From assembly GCA_030272155.1 (NCBI GenBank), contig CP126197.1:1984001-2048000 (forward strand): 64,000 nucleotides of DNA. Reading direction: 5' to 3'. The translations under genes were made by a program, and so were the position numbers. The stretch is from Tetradesmus obliquus (Eukaryota; Chlorophyta; Chlorophyceae; Sphaeropleales; Scenedesmaceae). Positions 12,704-24,022 of this stretch are shown one piece after another. Within the stretch, counting starts at the first letter, position 1. The number at the start of each line of letters is the position of its first letter. The notes below the pieces were generated by a model, which was given only the letters and a program-made list of their open reading frames with translations, was not told where the DNA came from and did no database searches.

Positions 12704-15700
12704 TGAGTCATGCATGTGCTTGCAAGGCGGCCAAACATGCATGGCCTGCCACTGTGTGTGGAGCAGCCGCCAAAACCCATGCCCCAGCAGTCCTGCTTAT
12801 TAAGAGCACCGCATGCAGCACCGCCTGGCGCATGGTAGCTACCATCATGCTAATTTGCAACTGATTAGAATCAGCGAGGCATCTGAGATTCAGATCCATG
12901 TGAACAACTTTGCTGCAGCCAGCTTTGTTGCGACATCATAAGTTTCCACAAACACACTCTGCGCTCCCAAATGTTACATGCACACTTGCCATACACACTG
13001 AGCACAGGTTGATCTTTATGCGCACATTGCGCTGTCAAAAATGCAGCCGCGTTACCATCCTGCCCCTCCTGAATGCTGCATGCATACAATAATGCTCATT
13101 GCATGCAACACTGATGTTGACCTGTGCTGCTCTGCTCTGCCTTGCCCTGCTCCCTTGCATGCGCCATCATCTGCCATTCCTTGGTGGCCCGTGCTTTACC
13201 ACAACAGCACCAGGTGAGCATTGGAGTTGCCTGCATGGGTGGCATGTTAGCATGCAGCGGCCGCCTGTGGTGCATGCCAGCAGTTATTGCAAGCTCTTCT
13301 GCAGGAGTACTTGCTGGTCTCATGGAAAGGGTTGCTGCAGTCTGAATTGCAACCTCGGCATGGATTAGTCTGTGAATCTTTTGAATATGCAAGCTGGGTT
13401 ATCACATGCTGCACATGCCCATCAAGCAGCGCTCTGCTAGGGCGTATTTACAGTATGCTGAACGAGCAGTGTCATGAGACATGCTTGAGTGGTTCCAAAA
13501 ATAACAAGCAACCTGTGCAACACCATCCTGCGTGCTCATGTGTGCTGCATGCCACTGTGTTATTATGTTGCAAGCTTCTTTGTTTGACCTTGTGCTGAGT
13601 AGCGACCTGCCCGCTTGTCCTTGCATGTGCTCTTCACGGCTCCCACCTGGCTGTTTCTTTCAACCCACAGCAGCAGCAGGTGAGTCGTGCGCGTGCTTGC
13701 AATGAAAAAATGGTGCTTGTGGCAAACCTGCCAAACCAGCATTGCTTGCTGCTGTATGTGGAGCAGCCGTGCAACCCCATGCAACAGCATGGCTCATTGT
13801 CAGGAGTACAACCTGCACCTCATTATGCAGCATGCTAGATGTCATGCATGTCTGCTAATCATCAGCATCAGCGAGGCATCTAAGGTTAACCATGTCAAGG
13901 CTTATGCCGCAACTTGGTTGTATCTTCCTGCTATAACACATTGCCCTCCCAAGTGCATTATGCACCACACACTGCACACATTGATTGCTATTTGTGTGCA
14001 CTCTGCGCTGTCAAAACATAATGCGGTGTCAACAAGACAAGAATGCATTACTGTTCTGCACTGCTGGATGCTGCTGCATGCAACGGAATACTCATTGCAC
14101 ACAACGGTTAGTTACACACAACACCATTGTCAACCTGTGCTTGACACACGTGCTGCCCTGCCCTGCCCTGCTCCCGTGCATGCGCCATCATCTGCCATTC
14201 CTTGGTGGCCCTTGCTTTACCACAGCAGCACCAGGTGAGCGCTGGAGTTGCATGCATTTGTGGCATGTTAGCATGAAGTTGCCGCATGTGGCGCATGCCA
14301 GCAGTTGCTGCTAACTCTCCTGCACGAGTACATGCTGGTCCCATGGAAGGGGTTTCTGCAGCTTGAGCTGCCACAGCAGCATGGATTAGTCTATGAATCT
14401 ATTGATTGCACAAGCTGGGTTATCACATGCTGTGCATGCCCACCAAGCAGCGCTCTGCTAGGGCGTATTTTACAATGTGCTTGTAAAGCAGTGTCACAAG
14501 CTGGGTTATCACATGCTGGGCATGCTTGAACACTTCTAACGCAACAGGCAGCCCTGCAACACCATCCTGCGTGCTCGTGTGTGCTGCATGCCCCTGTGCT
14601 TTCATATTGCAAGCCTCTTTGTTTGACCCTTCGCTGAATAGCGCCCTGTTTGCATGTCCTTGCATGTGCTCTTCACGGCTCCCACCCGTCTTCTGTCTCA
14701 TCCCACAGCAGCAGCAGCAACAGCAGGTGAGTTATTGATATGCTTGCGATGGTGCTTGTGGCAAGCCTGCCGAAGCTACATTGTCTGCTGATGCATGCAA
14801 AGCAGCTGTGAAACCCCACACAGCTGCAGTGTTGCAGATTATGTGTGCTGCATCAGTGCGATGTGCACGCATGCTTCACCTGCTGCTGCAATGATTATCG
14901 CAGTGCAATGAAAAGACGTCGTGGCCAGCAGCTCCACCTTGTGCTGTCCTTTAATGTACAGATTCATATCAGCAGCTCAGCACGCCCCAGGCTTTGCAGC
15001 AACATCCTGTCATTCATTGCCAACTGTTGCTGATGTGCTAAGCCATCAACAGCAATTACATAAGCGGGACTGGTAGGAGTATATCTTGTGTAGTTCTGTG
15101 TTGTTTGGGGCGACGCAGGGATGGGAGTCGAGGTTCTTCAGTATGTTGTGGTTATTGCATGCTGCTTGTTGCCTTGGCGCTTGTTGGCCAGTGCTCAGTG
15201 CTGCTACTAAGTGTGTTAGCGCATGCAGTTGCTGGCACACATAGCAACAAGCGAGCAGGCATGCTTTGCATGGTTGTGTGCTGCTGACACGCATATGTGG
15301 TGCCGCACGCTGGTTGCAGCTGCTAACCAGGCACTGGGCAGGAACACCTTCAACTCCCGCATGGTCACCATGGAGGAGATCATTGACGAGAAGCTGGAGC
15401 AGATGAAGCAGCAGATTGACGAGCAGTCAAAGCAGATTGCGGCTTTACAGCAAGGTGAGGGTGTGTTATGTCCTAGGGGATAGCAGCTGCATATTCATGC
15501 TATCAGTCGAAAACCATAGCATCAATGCCATGTCTCGGCATCTCTGTAATAAATAATGATAATTATTCCTTCGGCATCTTTGTGGAGGGAAAACTAAAAG
15601 GGTGCAAGATGAATATGTGGTGCGTTTGTGCACTGGTGATCAACTGGCAATAGCATGCATAGCATATGCCTTGGTGCGCTTTTGTTTGCTGTTCGTTGAA

Positions 15701-16330
15701 AGCGACCCATAAGTTCATACAGGAACGTGTTCTTATTGCGTGTCATTCTGTCATGCAGAAGGTGTCGTGCAATTTGGCCACCTCAAGGTGCACTGATGGC
15801 ATGCACGCACTCTGCCGTCAAGGCTGTCATCTACTGTCCAGTTCATCTTCAAGGCTGTGGTGGCGGTGGCCGGTGCAGCCATAGACCAGCGTGCGAGCGG
15901 CAGTTGGCCAGTTTAGACAATAGTCCTGAACGTGATGCTGGCCAGCTTTGTGCTTTGTGCGTGGCTGCCACGCAAGTGGGCAGCTCGCATGTTCCAAATG
16001 TTGAACAGCATGTCACTGGTGCCCTCTAGCACCTGAGGCATAGCCATATTGGCTTGGCGATTTACAACGTGCAAACAGCGTGTGCGTCGTTTGTTCATTA
16101 TTCACAGCTTCTACTTTAACCAGCAGCGCAACTTGCACATGCCGCTGAGCCTTCAGCGCAGGGTGCAGAAGCTGCCACGGCCTGCTGGAGTGGCAGGGGT
16201 GGTGTATACCCTAGAACCTGACAAGCAGGGATATTTATCAAAGATTTTGCAGCAGCTAGACCCATCATTGGTGGCAGAGGTAGAGGAGCTGCTGTTTGAT
16301 GATGTAGATATCGGTAGCGAGTCAGAATAG
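12247..16330 (+). CDS. Coiled-coil protein of unknown function
   Basis: Exon 1 (12247-12436) starts MSTTPETVEQ and encodes a charged heptad-like helix (LRQQLTALRQELAPLRQEK). It ends in phase 1 and joins in phase to 15320-15454 (a second coiled coil, MEEIIDEKLEQMKQQIDEQ) and then 15759-15787 (EGVVQFGHLK). A middle exon around 15848-15885 (AVVAVAGAAIDQ) is likely but its donor is not resolved. The last exon, from 16108, ends in an acidic tail (FDDVDIGSESE, TAG at 16328-16330). Intron 1 is 2.9 kb and consists mainly of a tandem ~1.03-kb repeat carrying (CAG)n segments that look like optional microexons. I do not recognise the family. Confidence 0.6.
12552..15000 (+). repeat. ~1.03-kb tandem repeat (about 2.4 copies) in intron 1
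   Basis: Block A occurs at about 12552-13100, 13553-14100 and 14591-15000. Block B occurs at about 13108-13552 and 14128-14590. The order is A-B-A-B-A. Each A block contains a CCCACAG acceptor-like site, a CAG run and a GTGAGT donor (12672-12703, 13672-13680, 14709-14727). Each B block contains a matching ...CACCAG/GTGAGC site (13214 and 14235 region). Copies differ by point changes and in CAG number. Confidence 0.85.
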
Positions 16331-16693
16331 GGGTCTGTGTCATGTCACTAGCATTATGGTGTGCAGTTGAGGTGTTGTTGCAGGCCTCAAGCTAGTAGGT
16401 GCCAGCAGTGTGCACTGCATGATGCAACTTGGCTGCAGTGTTTTCTTGTTGTTCAACAGCGTTATGTACAGCGCTTGGTGTCTTGTGCAGCCATTCTTGT
16501 GTTGATTGCAAAGGAGCTCAGGCCCAGTCCCCCACATGGGGCAAGGGGGAGGCTGCTGAATGTTCATTTTAAAGTTGTTATAACTGGTGACCTTCTGTTT
16601 CTTGGCAGGGAATGTGATCAGGCAGCAAGACTTTATAATGCGTTGTAATACTTCTTCCAGCATTTGGTTTGCAAACATGTCTTCAGACTGGCG

Positions 16694-16721
16694 TGGCACC
16701 CATACATGCATTATATTAATA

Positions 16722-16783
<62 letters not shown>

Positions 16784-16873
16784 CATAATCATAATCATAA
16801 TTCCTTGAAAGCCATACCTTTCGGCATCGGCACCGCGCCTCACCCTCTGGCACCCATACATGCATTATATTAT
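16694..16873. repeat. (TAA)n microsatellite flanked by a 24-bp direct repeat
   Basis: A long ATA/TAA run (about 16714-16785) passes into AATCAT repeats. The segment GGCACCCATACATGCATTAT continues as a 24-bp direct repeat at about 16695-16718 and 16850-16873, so the microsatellite sits inside a ~155-bp duplication or insertion. Confidence 0.85.
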
Positions 16874-18041
16874 ACAGCTAGTAGCAGCCATCAACATACA
16901 TGCCGTTGATTTACCGTATTCCATCAGTAAAAGAGGTTTCAAAGTACATGACTTTACCATTACTGGGTCCCCCTACCACTGCTAGGGCTTAAGGTGGTGG
17001 TGCAGTCTGGACTTACCTGTTGCATCGGAACACGTGAAAGCGCATTACAGTTGGTTCAGAAATATTGTTCAGGCGACCGAACTGCGACGAGGGGCCAGCT
17101 GGGCATGGTACAAATGTAGCGAACAAGTGGCCTACATATAAATGTCAAGCTTTCAACGACGAATCTAAATCAATTTGAGCTGTTAGCAGTGGCACAGTGT
17201 GCTGCAAGAAAAGTGCTAAAAACACGTTGCCCTGAAGTGCCCCGACTCGACTGTTACACATGTTAACTTGCGCTGTAGAGTGTTGCTGTGGGTGCTGCTG
17301 CCTGCAACATGTTTTGATGTGTAATGTTATACTTCTGGGCTTCCCTTGCTGGCTGATCAGGCACTGCAGTTCTGGTGTGCCAAGTGCCCTGCCGCTGCTG
17401 TTGCGCTCTGCTGCTTGGCGCTGTGCGCTGCACATGCAGTTTCAACTGTCATATCTGTTACATACTGCGCAACACCGCTTCAGGCCCACCGGCAGCTGCT
17501 GCGCGCGTGCAGCTAGTGTGGCTGCACAGAGTTTGTTGAGTACTAGTATTCTACACAGTTTCCTGCAAACATCCTTCTTGTGTGATCAAGGCGAATTCTG
17601 GAGCTCAAAATTACTAGCAGTTTGAAGCTGCTGCTGCTGGCAGGCGAGGCCCTGCTGTGCAGTTGGGATGCAAGCAAACCAAAGCAGCAGCACTGGCAGC
17701 TGTGCCTTACTGTGCCTGCCACATACAGCAGGTTGCTATGCCAGCATGGCTGTCTGCTTGCAAGCTGTGTTGATTTGTTGCAAAATGCAGATGCTGCGTT
17801 TGTACCATGCCCAGCTGGGCATCAAACGCATCCGGTGTTGTCGTGTGAAAGTAGCGATGCAGCTTGAGGAGCACTCTAATATGCTAACTAAGGACGTTCA
17901 ACGACTTTGACGAACCGACAGCAGCTAGGGAACCACAAGGAGCAAGCAGCAGCAGCAGCAGCAGCAGAAACCAAGCAGTAGCAGCACACCAATGTTGCGC
18001 GCTGTGCAGAAGCTACCCGGTGTTCAAGGTGATCTGCAAGT

Positions 18042-18940
18042 ACTAGCAGTTTCCCGTGACTACGTCACTCCTATCTAGTAATGATGGGAGGCACCCGTGC
18101 TTGCTGGTGCTGTCCTCAAGGCAGCAACTGCAACACCTGCAATCTTAGCAGCCACCCATGATCATCCCTATCCCGTTCGCCTTTCGCTGAAAGTAATATT
18201 CTCACGCCATCGCTTCCCAGATATCGTTGCTTCACTGCCTGCTGTTCCTGCTGTAGCCCGTGATGTTTTGCAGTAGCACCCCGCAACAGAACACCGCTGC
18301 ACCCAGCCCACGGCTTCGAAACGACTTCACATGTCTACACTTACTTTTATCTGTTGCTCTCGCACTCTCGTTTGCTTCCTCTGCACATTATCCAATCGCC
18401 CTGGGGTTCAACGGCCAGGTCCTAAGCCAGGCTTCTGACTGACTGACTGACTGACGGACCGTATTTCTTTTTAGTAATGGATGGACTAGCAGTTTCCCGT
18501 GACTACGTCACTCCTTTTCTAGTAAGGATGGGAGGCACCCGTGCTTGCTGGTGCTGTCCTCAAGACAGCAACTGCAACACCTGCAATTTCAGAAGCCAAC
18601 CATGATCATCCCTGCCCCGGGCGCCTTTCGCTTGTAGTATTCGTCTCGAGCCATCGCTTTTCAGAAAATTTCGCTGCACTGCCTTCTGTGTCTGCTGTAG
18701 CCCGTGATGTTTTGCAGTAGCACCCCGCAACAGAACACCGCCTCACCCAGCCCACGGCCTCGAATCGATTTCAAGTGCCCAATCTAACTCTGATCGGCTG
18801 CTCTCGCGCCTTCATTTGCGTCCTCTGCAATTTTTCGAATCGCCCTGGGGTTCAACGGCCAGGTCCTAAGCCAGGCTTCTGACTGACTGACTGACGGACG
18901 GACGGACGGACCGTATTTCTTTTTAGTAATGGATGGATGG
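18042..18940. repeat. ~443-bp tandem duplication upstream of the 18999 gene
   Basis: Copy 1 begins at 18042 and copy 2 at 18485, both with ACTAGCAGTTTCCCGTGAC, and they stay similar to their ends (TTTTTAGTAATGGATGG). Each has a CTGA/CGGA tetranucleotide run near its 3' end, expanded differently (18440-18460 and 18882-18912). Copy 2 also ends in a GGAT run. Each begins with the palindrome GTGAC-TAC-GTCAC. Copy 2 ends about 60 bp before the ATG at 18999. Confidence 0.9.
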
Positions 18941-18998
18941 ATGGATGGATACAACACACGTACGCCTGTTAGCATGCCTGTGGCTGCAGATGTGCTGA

Positions 18999-21021
18999 AT
19001 GCGCCCGTCTGCTCTTTTGTGTCTGTCTGCAGCCTTCAGCAGCAGCCTCACCTCAGCAGCAGATTCTCAAGATGTGCCTGTTGCACAAAGCAAAGTTTCT
19101 GCAAGAGTGTTTTCTGTGGCAGGGCTCTTGGGCAGGCCAATTCAGCCTCTGCAGCATTTGCCTGACAGCATCAACATCAGCAGTGCATCCCAGCATGCTG
19201 CTTTGCAGCGCCTACAGCAGAGGGCTCAACACGCTGGAGTGCATGCCTTTGATATAATCGTGAACGGTGACCTGCAGCAATGGGAGTCTATGATTTGCGC
19301 AAGCTTGGCTACGGGCATGTCGCTGCAGCTGCTTCCCAGCACCGTGCAGGACCAGGTATGTCAGGTGTTGCTGGCATCAGCTCCTAGCCTGTTGAATGTA
19401 CTGGCTACTAACTCCCCCACAGCTTGTGCAGGAAATGCGGCTACCACTGTGGCTTGGCCGCACTCTCGCCCTGTCTTCAGAGCAGCAGGCCACTTGCAAG
19501 CGCCACATTGAGTACAAGGATGCTGATGGCAGGATCCAGCAGCTGCAGGTGAATTAACAGGCGGTACTTAGCTTCGCTCAGCAGCTGGGTGTGGCGCCAT
19601 CTCTCTAACCGTTGATGCTCCTGTGCAGGTTGACCTGGCTTTCTCTGCAAACTCTAGGACCATTACCCGCCTTATGGAGGCGTGGTGGGGCTGCAAGGTG
19701 AACTACAGCACTTGCCTGCTCACTTTTGTGTACTAAGACAGCCTGCAGAAGCTCTTCAATTGCACAAACCTACTGAAGATGCAAAGAGCTGGCAAATGCT
19801 TGCAGAAAGCATATGCTGTACCTTGGTGAAAATGCTTCAGGTTTTTGCTTTCAGATGGTAACCACCTCCAAGTCCAGCACCTGAAGCATTTTCACCTGCC
19901 CGTCGCAGGGTGGGCGCCCTCCTGGCAGCAGCAAGAGAGCAGCAGCAGCACTTGCAGGCACCTCGAAGCCGCGGTTCAAGGCCATGCCAGTCAGCTTCAA
20001 CAACGCAGTGGAGAAGGTCATGTACCTTGAAGCTGAGCTGCTGTCAGCGCTCAAGGAGGTCAAGTGAGCACCATCCCAAACTACGCCAGCTTTTCGCTGA
20101 TGCTGCATGTGCCCATGTGTGGTGAAGGATGCTTGACTGCCAGCTGGCATTGTACCTCTCCTATACCAGCGGCAGTCCAGCCAAGTTTACTTGCCCTCTT
20201 GCTGCTGACCGTGCGTTGCCTTACTGTGTACTCATGCCCTGCCTGCAGTGCTCAGCAGCTCGCCCTCAAGGAGCGGCAACCCCATGTGGTTTCATCCCAG
20301 CAGGTTGACCAGCGGCGGGCAGTTCGCCACAACCAGCGCAGCGTTCCGGGCGCGGCAGGCTGCACAGGCCCTGCTGGCCACAGCTCAGCACCTGTACATG
20401 GGCTCGCGCCAGGCTGAGACAGCGCGGGGCACCTGGGATCACAGTTCTGTTCCAGGGCTGTCAGCTGAGCCACCAGTGTGGGCTCTAGGTCTCAGCGGGC
20501 TGCTGAAGCAGTTCCAGGCCACTCTAGGCACAGGGTTTGCTGCAGTGTACTACCACTGCAAAGTCTACATGGACTTTGGCACGCCAGAGTACCATGACAT
20601 CCTGCCGGCAGCCTGCAGCGGCCTGTGCCTGGCCAGCATCACTGCCCTGGCCTTTGCTGTGCTCATGTACCTGCAGCCAGTATCACCAGCAGAGCCCATT
20701 ATCAAACAGCACCGGGGGGCCGGCAGTCCCTCCAGCAGCAGTTGTGCAGGTGCAGCCAGCAGCAGTGGCGGTGAAAGCAGCAGCAGAAGGAGGAGCAGCG
20801 GCAACAGCAGCAGCAGCAGCAGCAGCGGTGGTGAGGGTAACATCACTGGCACTCAGCACACTCTGAACAATGCCATGGGCTTCACCCTGCCGTATGGGGG
20901 GCTCCAGCATGTTGCCAGCTTTGACGAGGTCACCCCAAGCATGGTCAACTCTGCTCTGGCAGGAGCCAAATTTCTGGGCAACAGCAAGTCCAAGGGTGAG
21001 ATGTGCTTCTGGGTCTTATGA
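18999..21021 (+). CDS. Signal-peptide protein with one C-terminal membrane helix, unknown function
   Basis: Five exons join in phase: 18999-19355, 19423-19548, 19629-19697, 19909-20063 and 20256-21021, giving 490 aa. The start is chosen because MRPSALLCLSAAF is a good signal peptide. The luminal part contains DIIVNGDLQQWESM and a Trp-rich motif RLMEAWWGC. The last exon encodes a hydrophobic helix (LASITALAFAVLMYL) followed by a Ser-rich repeat and a short tail ending MCFWVL. This suggests a type I secretory-pathway or plasma-membrane protein. I do not recognise a family. The 20063/20256 join (AA|C gives VNSSPSRSG) is my choice among several acceptors. Intron 3 carries a strong hairpin. Confidence 0.6.
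19825..19896 (+). other. 18-bp perfect inverted repeat just before a 3' splice site
   Basis: GGTGAAAATGCTTCAGGT at 19825-19842 is the exact reverse complement of 19879-19896, with a 36-nt loop. The right arm ends about 12 nt before the CGTCGCAG acceptor of the exon starting at 19909. Confidence 0.85.
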
Positions 21022-23750
21022 ACGTCTGTTCACTGAAAAAGCCAAGTCCTGAAGTAGCAGTTTGAACATGACTATCGATGACAATAGCCACTCACTGCAT
21101 ACAACAACGCCTTGCAATTAGTCCTTTGGATAGTCCTTACCCTCTGCTACAGCCTGTGGATGGGCCCTATCTGAGTGCATTGTGCAGATAGTGTCACATT
21201 TTGCATTGTGCAGCCACTGCTGTGCATGGCAGGGACTGAAAGTGGATGTGACAGCTGGCAGCTGCTCCCGCCTTGGATGGCACAGTCAAGTTTTGCATTT
21301 GAGAGACTTGTGAGTGGATTATACCGATGGTTAACCAATCGATAACCTTTTGATTGACCTCTTGGTCTGTTTTGGTGACTGACAGGGGCAGGTATGTGAA
21401 GTACTTGGCTAGACCTTGCTCCAGCAGTGCCAAATCCGCCTGTGAGTGCTAGGCAGATCGGCCTGACACTGCTATTCTCCATTGGAAAAGTTAGATAGTA
21501 CCTAAAAACGTTTATTGACGCTTGAGTGAAGCCATGTACTCCTCCACAGCTGAACTACTGCCCAGCAGTTGTATGAGTACATAATGATGATGGCTATGCG
21601 CAGCTACCGCAAATGGCTGCTATCATTGCTGACTACGCCACAATGCTGCTCAAGAGCACCTGCACCTCAACCGTCATCATGTTGAAACAGAGCTTGGTTA
21701 CAGCCTAAACAAACCCTACAGCGGCCCATAGCTGCAGCTACGGTGTGCAGGCAATGCCAATACATTGCAGTATGTTCATGGCCCAGCTACTGGCGCAAGG
21801 CTGCGGTGAGACAACTGCCGGCCTCACAAAAACTTTGCAGCAACAACGTGCAAATTCAACCGTTGCTTGCTTCTCCCAAGCCACACAACAAGCTGTACAG
21901 AACACAGCACTGCGATGCATCCGGATCCTCGTCCTTCATCAACTCCTCTTGCATATAATCTGATCGATCAAGCAATAGAGTGCACAGCACAGTAGGTGCA
22001 GTGCGCAGATATCAGGGAGAGCTCGTCTCCAAGGCAGTCATAGGTGGCAACTGTACTAGCGTCAACAGCATTGTGCCAACAGCCCATGCCATCACGTGAT
22101 TCAGCACAGCACGGCCAAGACACGCATGCAGCAAGGCAGTACACAGAGGGCGCACATACCAGACCACGAGAAAGATAGACGCACCACTGCATGCATGCAT
22201 TGGAAACTCCTGAGCAGTGACGACACACAAGGTAGTTGCAGCAGCACAGGCCTACCACACAGCAATGGTGCCTCCAGATTCATTGCGCCAGTGCAGTGTC
22301 TCTTTACGACAGCATTGCGCGCTTCCGCAACTTCCAACATCATCGTCTGTCAAGTCCGCCAGTGGAAATGCTGTGCACGTGCACAGTAGGGTTCATGCAT
22401 ATGCAGTCTGATCCACATGCACATGTAACAAGGCAGGTGCCGTACAACTGTTGATACGTCAAAGCCAGGAACCATCACCACAGCTGTCAGCAAAGCAGTC
22501 AAAGCTAAAGTACAGGGTGCAGCTGCAGTCAAGGGAGACATCAATAACGTACACAGGACTGCTGCCAACTTTCAGGACAAGAGCCTGCAGTGCGTACTTC
22601 AGCAGCTGTGCACAAGCATCAGATCGACAATGCACTCGATGCGCAGTGTGCAAACCTGATTCTTGACGTGCAAGCAGCCTTGGCGAGCATTTGGCAGCTG
22701 TACAAGGCATGCGGGAGGCTGCAACACCAGATGGCTGGCAGCAGTGGCATGTACACAGCACCAATGCATATCCAAGAGCGCGCATAGCCAGTCCACAGTG
22801 TTTCTTATACCACAAATGCTGCAACACACGCGGCTGTGTACGGTGGTGCCAAACTGGAACGCAGCCTCACGTCACGTGTTGTGTTGTCAGCCACGTCAGA
22901 CACTGTGCACTTGCACTCAGTTGTCCAGCAGGCCAACAAGATCCCGCAAGTACTACCACAGGGCTGTCTTGTCCATGCAAGCAGTCCTATAACTGTCAGA
23001 GAGCTGTCACTCAAACACGCATCTGTCGACAAATCAAAACGCGATGTGATGGCTGCTACCACATGTCCCTGCCACCACCCAGCACAAGGACCACAAAGCA
23101 GCAAGATGCATATGCAGGCACTAAGATGGCACCAGCAAAAGCTAGCTACCAGCAAGTGCTATAGCAAGCTGCAGCCGCAAACACACAACTACAGCGAGCT
23201 ATCAACCGCAGCTAGAAAGTACCACACACCATGCAGTCCACAAACAACACACACGCTGCACCACAACCCACTGACGGCACGGCAGGGACAGGAGATGCAT
23301 GCAGACGCACAAGCGCATGCAACACGTTGTCAAACCACCATGCACCACACCACCATGCACCACTCAAAAAGAGCATCAACTTCTGTAGTCGCCTCTCTCG
23401 CAACATCAAGCTCGCTGCTGCTGCGCAATCACCTTGTGTGAGTGCTCACACCATCACAACCGCAGCCACCTCCCCTAACATCATGTACACCAGCAAGCCA
23501 GTCCAAACACTGCCAACCATACTGCCCCCAACAAGCCCCCGACAAGCGCTGCAGACACAGCACAGCTCCAACCATACAACCCAGCCTCCCCTCTCCCTCT
23601 CAACCTCCACATGTTGTTTATCGCCGCATGCCGCGCAAAGTACTGCTGCCTTTACGTGTACAGCACGGCAACGAGTGCCATTCAATCCCCAGGAGCAGGA
23701 CACCATGACCCTTTCCCACATGCAGCACATATCATCTGCACCTCCGTCCT
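21022..23750. other. Unassigned A/C-rich region
   Basis: The plus strand is rich in A and C over about 22-23.7 kb, so the minus strand looks like the G/T-rich introns and UTRs seen elsewhere in the window. Several moderately long open frames exist (for example 22836-23441 on +) but they are His/Thr/Gln-rich as expected from ACA/CAC composition, and none can be extended by convincing splicing. It may be a long 3' flank of the MARCH gene or an unrecognised minus-strand unit. Confidence 0.45.
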
Positions 23751-23963
23751 CTATCTCTCCCGCGCCGCAGCTTGCGCCAGGTACTGCTGCCGCCACGTGT
23801 ACAGCGCAGCAACGCAGCGGATGATGAGGAAGAGCGGCAGGATGACTGTGATGGCTCGCCACAGGAACATCAGCCAGAAGTTGTCGCTTGCGCCCACATT
23901 TACAAACAGGCTCAGGTAGAGCACAGCCACCAGCAGCATGACCAAAATGCCCAGGTGCACCCT

Positions 23964-24022
<59 letters not shown>

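Larger units (their letters stand above)
16331..18998. other. Intergenic with repeats
   Basis: I see no supported coding exon. It holds the TAA microsatellite with flanking duplication, the ~443-bp tandem duplication, and between them (about 16900-18040) unremarkable sequence with short CAG runs. Confidence 0.6.

Noticed and set aside
22836-23441. 201-aa open frame on + as a gene
   Set aside because: His/Thr/Gln-rich composition is what A/C-rich DNA gives by chance; no family motif, no splice continuity and no plausible start context.
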